57,500 bases of DNA from Symbiodinium natans (Eukaryota; Sar; Dinophyceae; Suessiales; Symbiodiniaceae). Where the stretch lies: assembly GCA_905221605.1 (NCBI GenBank), contig CAJNDS010000557.1:1030402-1087901 (forward strand). Direction: 5' to 3'. The position numbers and the translations under genes are program-made. Under the pieces are notes generated by a model, which saw nothing but the letters and a program-made list of their open reading frames with translations, had not been told where the DNA came from and made no database searches. This document shows positions 44,201-53,200 of this stretch, one piece after another (position 1 is the first letter of the stretch; each line of letters starts with the position of its first letter).

Positions 44201-47200
44201 AGAGACCCCAAAACCCAAGGGTACAACCTTAAGGGTCCCAAGGTAGAACCCCTCGAGTGAATCTATGGCTTCCAACCAAAGCCCCGAAATCACCCGAGAA
44301 GGCTTTCGCGGCGCAGAAGGTGCTGCAAAGACTCTTCTTGGGCGGTTGCCGCATAAAGCCAAGCTCTATGTCCCCTTCCACCCCCACATCCTGGATCCTA
44401 AGCCCTAAACAAACAACATGCGGACCTGATATGCCAGCCCCAATGAACAGGAAGGATGTGCACATCGTCTTCTACGCTGAAGCCTGACAACTTAAACCTA
44501 AACAATAACCTCCATAATTACCCTTTAATAAGTCGGAGCCGCAACCTTCATTCTGAGGCACTAATGACACCAAACCAACTCAGGTGCCCCAAACTCCTGA
44601 TACGACCACCCCACGAGGCGCTCCGCGCGATCCGGATGGTGCGCACTTTGCGCCTCTTCACAGGGCTACGGCTGCTAGTGACGCCGGGCCCGAACCGAGG
44701 GCCCCTTCACATTCGTTTCCGAGCTGCCAACCCCTCCCTGATCCTCCTCAACTAACCCTCCCCAAGAATGATACCCGTTTTGGTATATGAGCATGCTGAG
44801 AGAACTTTATCAGCACTAGAGGAGTGGGGGGATGCAATGTTCGGGGTAGGGGATTATATCTTCCAGCCCCTGCGTCGAAAAGAATGCTAACCGCCTGAAG
44901 CTTTCTCTTGGGGTGAAGTCCCGCTTAGGAGGATTTGGCAAAGTTAGAGGGGGGGGGGAGCTTGCGGTTCAGCCGGCTGGTAGATTCTGAGAGTCCGCCA
45001 CCCCTAAAGTCCCCCCAAAACCCCGAGGAAGGCGTGCCAATGCTTCCTTCCCTCGCTTGGCTGGTCCATGGTGCTCTTGGGAGCGCCTCTGGCAGATGGG
45101 GTGGGTTGAAGAGGAGGCTTTCGGCCACATTCTGGAGATGCCGTGCTGCCCCCCAGCCACGGAGATGAATGTAGCCTCGCATCGGTGTGTTGCCGAGGTG
45201 GATGGTTCACGTGCCCTGAACCAGAACCATAGGGCAACAATCCTTAAACCACAAACCCTAGGCCTCCTACAAGGCGGGTGGCGAAAAAACACGCAGAACC
45301 CGAAACCCTGGAACCCAAATGCCGCCAATCCACGTTTGAGTTCAAGTCCAAGGCAGTATCGGAATTCCTGATTCAACCTTTTCATCAAAGATGTATGACC
45401 AAGACGGATCATTATCATTGCCATGTTTGACCATATCTCATCATCATACTACTGCCATTATCCGTTCTTATCACTAGCACTATTCTTTCTTTGTATGATG
45501 ACTGCTGCTCTTACTAGTTTCCTAGTACTGACACAATATTCATTGCTCTGCTTCGTGCCACTCGTAAAGCTCCTTCATGAAGGGGTGCTGGACTCGAGCC
45601 GAGGTTTTCATGACCATGGGCGCCCTGGTGCTGGGAACGCTGCTCCAGGCACCTGCGCTCGGCAAAGGGTTTAGGGTTTAGGGTTTAGGGTTTAGGGTTT
45701 AGGGTTTAGGGTTTAGGGTTGAGGGTTGAGGGTTTAGGGTTTAGGGTTTAGGGTTTAGGGTTTAGGGTTTACGGGAGTCCGGATGCAAAAAGGGTTTAGG
45801 GTTTAGGGCTTAGGGTTTAGGGTTTGGGGAAAAAGGGGTCTTTCTGCGAGTCAACAGGGGCGTCTCCAAGAATCGTGTCTCACCCTTGACACCGCCAACA
45901 TTTCGGAACCTCCCTCCCTCCCCTCCCCCCCCAAACAACGTTTTCAGGCTCTTGATCCAAGGCTTATGCATTGAGGGGTCGAGTCATGCCTTGGTGCTCC
46001 GGAGCCGAAGGGCTCAAAAGCTCTGCGTATGTTGTCTTGAGGAGTTGGGGCGTCGGAAAAACAAGGCGTGAAACCTTTGGGGTGTAGAGTACGGGTGAGC
46101 AGTCAGGGTCGTACCTAAACCCTAGACCTGTGCTGAAGACCCTGGAGTTCAGGACTTCATCATGGACCCCAGCATGGACCTGGTGGACAGACAGTGGGCC
46201 TCCGGACGCAGAAGCAGTTCTCTGGGTTTGGGGTTTAGGGTTTAGGGTTGGGTTCGGCGGGGCTCTGGCGGTTTTGGGGGCCTGAAAGGCCTTGCCTAGG
46301 ATTCCGGGACAGGTTGGTCCCCAAAGAGCCGAGTCCCGAAACCATAGGCTTTCAAGGGTCCAAAGCCTGAAACCATCAGGTACCCCTAAGGTTTAGGGTT
46401 TAGGGCTTAGGGCTTAGGGTTTAGGGGTTTAGGGTTCAGTATCCTTCAGCCGGGATCCCGGGAAGTTCACGAATTCCAGGGTACAAGCAAGAGCGGGCCT
46501 TGGGGTGGAACCCATGAATGTGAGCTTATTGTTGGGCCTTTAGGGTTTATTGGGACACAGGTTGGGATGTTCCCCCTTATGCTAGCAGTCCTCAATAGGG
46601 ATTATAGTATCCCCTATGATAATCCCTCTGAAGGACTGTTCGTATAAGGGGGAACATCCCCAAGATACAGGGTTCATAAGGGCTTATGAAGATTTAAGGC
46701 GTGGGCCGATAGAGCAGGGAAGGCTCTACTCTGAACTTCGCCGACTGGACTGGGGGCCGCTGGCCATGTAGAAATCCTCCCCATCCCGGCTCGGCAAGCG
46801 TGGGTACTTGGGATGTTCCCCCTTATACTAACCGTCCTGAATAGGGATTATAGTACCCTAACGAAAATCCCTACTAAGGACTGTTCGTATAAGGGGGAGC
46901 ATGCCAAGAGGGTGCGGTGTTGAGGATTCAGGGCCTTGTGGGGTTAGGCTTCCAAGTTTTGAGGCAGGGGGACGGGAGCTATTGAGCCGATGCAGTCCCG
47001 TAGCTCAGCAAAGTGGTTGCACCTGTTTCGGTTGTCGAAAGCAAAATCCTGCACCACCAAGATCAGGTTTGGATGCACTATGGCACGGCCTACAGGGCGC
47101 TGTACACCCTTTATGAAATAACCTTCGCAGGCAGGAGACACAGTGGCTTCCTGGGCTTTGAGTGCTCGTTTCTGTGGCTGATAGGGTTGCGACAGGGCCG

Positions 47201-50200
47201 ATTAGGGGGTTCGAGTTGATGGGGGTTCGAATTGATGGGGTTTCAGGGTTGGGTGGGTCGGGCACGCGGGCGAACGAGAGCGAGAGAGCGAGAGAGCGAG
47301 AGAGCGAGAGAGCGAGAGAAGGAGAGAGTGGAATAGATTGACACAGAGGTTGGTTGGTTGATTGTTTTGTTTTGTTTTGTTGTTTTGAGTTTGTTTTGTT
47401 TTACTTCAATGGTTGATAGCGCAGGCAATTGGCTTTCCAGAAGCCTATGCCGCTTGAAAGAAAGAAGAAGCGAGAGCGAGACTCCAGAAGTTTGCCCTTG
47501 TTAACTGTGCCACTTACATGGCCCGTTTGATTCGTGACTCCCCAATGTGGAGAGAGCACGTCCGCTTGCAAAACGATGATCAAGCCTCTCAACCTGCGCA
47601 GTGTGCAGGAAATTGGCCTACGAACGTGCGGCCGGTATTGGATAGGGTCAGCCACGGCTTTGTGATTTTCTTCGTGACGCATCTTGCCAGCATCATGGCC
47701 TGTGCCGTTTTCTATCCCTGAGTCTGCGGGATTCAGAAAACTTTCAGAATGATCTTCCGAAATTGAGTCTATTTTGTCTTTGAGGCTTAATCCCTGAACC
47801 CTCAACCTCAGCGCTAGAGTTTCGAGGCCCAGTCCTGGTCGGGTTGCCGGCCAGGGCACAGGCAATCATGTGAGGCGGTGTGGGCATTGATCGGACCGCA
47901 GCCCAGGGAAGACTCAGGGCGATTTCCTGTAAGCCCCTGAATCCCAAACCCTAAACCCCATTGGGGGTCAGCTAGGTGTGTGGCAAAAAAACCTAAACCC
48001 TAAACCCTAAACCCTTAACCCTAAACCCTAAACCCTATCTGTGGAATCATAGTCAAGACAGGGGTTTATAAGGATTCCCCAACTAATGGCCCATACTAAG
48101 GGACCATGTACCTATTGCAAGAGAGAAGTAACCTCAATCTGAACATCCCCTCTGGTTTTCTTCTTCCCAGCGCAGCCGAGATATAACCGTTTACTGCAAA
48201 TTCCCCCCCCCCCCCTAGCCTGCCCTGATCCCGGTATCTGGACCCTGAAACCTGAACCCGGAGCATATTCCATGCGAGTAGCTCAATCCACATCGCCAAC
48301 GCCCAGGTATATCACCATCATTGTCTTCGCTGTGATTCGCGTCATATCTGCCATCTTCTTGAAAGACACCCTAGACGCTGCCAACAACGATGCGGAACAT
48401 CTTGTTGTGGAGCGGCTGCGGAAGAAGGCGGATGGGGGCCCCCACGCCTATTGTTGAATCTAAGCCCCAAATCTAAGAACTTCCCAAATTCCTAAACCCT
48501 AAACCCTAAACCCCAAACCCTAAACCCCAAACCCTAAACCCTAAACAGCCTCACAGGGGATGTCAGGGTGCGGGCCAAGCGGAGAAGCCCCGAGGTTCAA
48601 CGTAGCTCATGGACGGAGGTTTTGTTGACCATCACAGGTTCCGTACCTCCGGTCATCGCATTTGTTCGGCCCTCGCCCCACACGGACCGCACAAGGCGGA
48701 GTACGTGGAGAAGTTGGAGAATGTCTTTCACGCCATGGATGATTCTGGTGACGGCACCTTGTCACCGGGTAGCTTTGTGACCGGCAGTCTTTCGCTTTCG
48801 TTTCGTCTCGTGCTTATGTTGAGCTTGAAGCTGTTTTGCCAAAGGGCTCATCTTGGGCGCTTGTAGTGCAGTAGCATGGGCAAGCACCACATGCTGCAGA
48901 GCTTGTGACTGACTTAGAGAGAGGGAGGATGCCGCTTGTTATCATAAGTGCCTTTCGTAAGAGCCACGGCGCCGACGACCTCGGCTTCAAGGGGTTCCTG
49001 GGCTTTTCAGGATAGAGACGCCCAGACCTGCTGTTTAGTTTGGCTCCTCTCAACTGCACAAAGCATACATAAGCTGGCTGGTTCTTAGTAGGGCATGAGG
49101 GAATGGAGTACCCATGTACTCCCTTAAGTAGTAGGGGAATGAGGGAGTGAGGTACCCCATGTCATCCCTTAAAGTGCAGTTTAAGATGTAAAGGGCCCTA
49201 TACTTCCCTCATTCCCTGCTCAGAGCCCAGAGGGTAATGGGTTCGGCCCCTGGGGCTCTGGGGCCCATGCAAGGTGACAGAATCCAAAACCAGTAGGGTT
49301 TAGGGTTTAGGGTTTAGGGTTTAGGGTTTAGGGTTTAGGGTTTAGGGTTTAGGGTTTAGGGTTTAGGGTTTGGGGCACTGTTCAAGCTCAGAGGTCACTA
49401 AAGCTTCAAAAACCCTCTGGAGGGTCATAGATGCTCTAAGCACAGCTCAGTCGTCTGAGACCATCTGCGTCTGCTGTAGATGTTGTGTGCAGACCCCTCG
49501 AGAACTCGTCGCACTTGGGCATATGGCCGCGGAGACTCCGACCTCACACAGCAAAGCAAAACTGCTTCAAGGGTCGAAGATTGAGGCCCAGGGCCTGTTT
49601 GTGACAATACCCATCCAGGATCGGGAGGCTCATGCCCAAGCCCCGCGAAATCTGACAGACTGGTGCGAGGAATGATCACGGAAGAGCGGTTGACGTTCAT
49701 CTTGGCCAACCCGGTTGCCAAGGCAGGGCTTCACTGGGGGTTGATCTGGAATATGTCTTCAAGTCCTAGGGGCCCTAACCCCTTCATCCCACCATATAAC
49801 CTGTGGAAGTTTAGTTTTTGCAGGGCCCCTCTGAATCCGCCGCAGTTCAGGGGTTCCGGGGTTTCAGGTTGCAGGGTTGAGGTGTTGGGGTGCTGGAATC
49901 AATGAGTCGCAGCTGCAAGAAAAACGATGTTAGGGTGTGAGCTGTTCTCTCAAGGTGCGTGTTTTTTCATTCCATGGCGCAGCCCCGGATCCTAGTCCTG
50001 CACAGCGGCTCTCCAATCGGATGCTCCACCGTTGTTATCGTTGTGGCCGTGCTCATGCCCAGCCTGAAAGCCAACCGTCTGCTTAAGACCCCCACAAGAA
50101 TAAAACATAAACATGGGTTTAGGGTCAAGTCATTTACAAACACACGCATGTACTATCCAGCCATATTCTTGGTATATATGCAGATGTATATAATTTAACG

Positions 50201-53200
50201 ATTGTTGCTCTTATCGTTCTTATCCTTATATATGTGTCGAGTTAAGACGGTTTTGAGTGAAATAGTTACATTGCAGTATTCCTATGTTGATCTACTTAGG
50301 TACTGATGCATTTGTCCATTCTCTCATACCGTGCATGTTTTAAGTTTCATGTATATAAACATAAGGAGATACACACGCGTATATATGTATATGTATATGT
50401 ATATACATATATATACACATATTTATATACACATATACCACAGCATGTACATCGCATTGTGCATTTATCTATTCCAAGACCGATCTCTAGCTTCCAGTAT
50501 CCAATATCTCTTGTCTCGTATCTTCTGCTTATTTTTCATCCAATATCCAGTCTTTAATATCCAATTTCTAAACCGGCTAGCTAACAATTGAAATTGAGTA
50601 TTTCAAAGTTAGTATCTAGTAGATGTATCTATCTTTGTCTAGGTCTGTATACTTCTGGGTGTATATCTTTGTATACACATGCAGTAGCATTTTTCATCCT
50701 ACAGAGTACTTCCTTTCCAGTACCAGGGGCAGCATGAGTGTCTTGCATTCCCGAACCAGAAACGGGAGATTCCATCGGGACCTGTGGGTTAGGGCTTAGG
50801 GTTTAGGTTAGGGCTTAGGGTTTGGGGTTTAGGGTTTAGGGTTTAGGGTTCAGGGTTTAGGGCCACCGTGTGTAGCAGGACCTGTGTGGGTTCGGGGATC
50901 CGACTTGTGGTCGGTTTTCAACGACTTGCCCCGGAGAGACATGCAGGCCGAGCTGACAGGGTTTAGGGTTTAGGGTTTAGGGTTTAGGGTTTAGGGTTTA
51001 GGATTTTAGGGTTTAGGGTTTAGGGTTTAGGGTTTAGGGACATGAGACGAAAGGAGCTTGCCCATGAAAAGCTTACTTCGCAACTCACTGAACAATTGCG
51101 CCACATGTCTGCCCCAGACCACACTCATGCGACTGTTCCGTCCGGGGCAACCTGTCCATGCTCTGCCTCGTCATCTGCAGACCTGCGATCACACCGGCAG
51201 TGGGGCATACAGCTGCACTAGGAATCGCATATGTGCAAGATGTGAGCTCGTTCGAGGCCCTGCGAGAGGCGCATAGACAGAATAGGCTGGAAGAGAAGAC
51301 CAAGCGACGTCATGCACGTGCAATGGCCTCAGCTTCGACTCATTGCAGAATTAGCTGATTGACTTTCGGTGTTTCGTTATGGAGACCATGTGCTTACGGA
51401 GCATGCAACAAGTGGGAACGAAACCCTGACCCAACACCATCTTTCCGCCATCTTTCTGGCTGAGCTCAGTCCCGGGTTCAAAAGGGGTAAGGGTTCAGCG
51501 CGCTAGGATCACAAGTCGCGGAGTGCGTGCGGAAAGAAAGGAGGGTGAACTGCCACGCAGCCGGTATGTTGTGCAACAATTTGTTTGCACATTGCACTTT
51601 TTATGTGCTTGTATTCGCACTTTCATATGCATGCCTTGTCATCTGGGCTTATTTGTGTAGTTCAATAGCATTTTACAGTTTCCATGTCTATGCGTATCTC
51701 CCCAGCTCGTTTTTTTTTTTTTTTGTTTTTTTTTTCTCTCTCTCTCTCAAGCATTTTTGTTCGGAGAGATTACATGTCTACATCTGGGTATACCCATGTA
51801 TGTATATACGTACATACATATGCACATGCACGTAGACATGTCATTTTGACATGTATGTTTGTCTGTATATATACATATGTATAGAAATATATACACACAT
51901 TAAATATATATGTATATATATATATATATCGAAGCACTTGTTGCGTGTAATGTAAGATCCATCCCTGTGAGTTTCTGGATGTGTCTCCGGACCGTTCACC
52001 CTTTGTTCGTGGAGGCCTATTTCGCAACCTTGGATGTGGACGTCTACGAAAGTGCGGCCCTGTTCCATCTCCTCGACAATGGTGACGGGGAGGCAGGAGT
52101 TTGCAGTGTTCTCTTAGGGTGTAAGGTGGTTGGTGTTCTACGGGTTCAACAGATTTAGCAAGAATTTTGTTCGAAATGCTCTTGGTGCATTCCTGTTGTT
52201 AGCTCGTTTGCGCACCCATAACATCGCTTAGGTCGGCGACATGGAGCCTAAACTGTGAACGTTGGTGACGCTACTAGTCACAAGTACCAGCGAGCTCCGC
52301 AGCATCGTGTCAGTGTGCATGTAGGGTTTGAGTTCGAAGACGCGCGGACAGGTGCATTGCATGCTGAGGAACGATAGTAGAAAATATCAAGTAACAAAGC
52401 ATGTCTGATGCAACGTGCGTGGGGCTATCAGAAAGAGCTGAAGAAGAGGTCTCAGTTGTCTGGGAAACCTCTTCTGTGGTTCACCCTTCCACAGCACACC
52501 AGAGAAATCGCAAAGTCATCAATCCGCATGCTGGCACAACATCCCTTGCAGTACTCCCTTAACCGCCTAAGTACGGGTGTCGTCAAAGTTTATGTCGTTC
52601 TTCACAGTTCCTCCTCCGCCTACAGGAAACCCTAAACCTTAAACCCTAAACCCTAAACCCTGAACCTTAAACCCTAAACCCTAAACCCTAAACCCTAAAC
52701 CCTGAACCCTGAACCCTAAACCCTAAACCCTAAACCCTAAACCCCAAATCTCATCACCCCCTACGTCTTGGTGGGCGGCGTCACAGTCTACATACACACA
52801 CCGCCTACAGGTCACTATGGACGAGTTCATTGAGGGCATCATGCGCTGCAAAGGTCAAGCGAGGGCCATGGACCAGGCCTTCCTGATCTGGAGTGTAGGG
52901 TTTAGGGTTTAGGGTTTGGGGTCTAGGGTTTAGGGTTTAGGGTTTAGGAGTTGTATAGGGTCCTTTAGCATTTCGTGTTTTGAGACTTCTTATTTCTTGC
53001 AACCTTGAATGCTGTCCAGCCCGCAAAGCATAAACCCCTACAGACAGTCAGCAACACGGGCGCCAAAATGAGACTGCGATGAGCGTCACGCTGCGAGAAG
53101 TATCCGAGGCCAGACGAAACGCTGGGATTGGCGAATGCAAAGTATGCAGCATGTTCGTTACACGATTGGGGGACGTCGGCGGGTGAGCTCTCTGTCAACC

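Noticed and set aside
45423-45674. An 83-codon frame with a hydrophobic start as a membrane protein
   Set aside because: Only its last part matters, in another frame: the real exon there is 45604-45648 of the channel.
48754-48768. Longer version of the first EF-hand exon ending at a GT donor
   Set aside because: It would insert five residues into the EF loop; the GC donor at 48754 gives the family-like sequence.
52877-52894. Longer version of the second EF-hand exon ending at GTAGGG
   Set aside because: It keeps the frame but adds AFLIWS; the GC donor after AMDQ gives a smoother family-like join. cDNA could reverse this.
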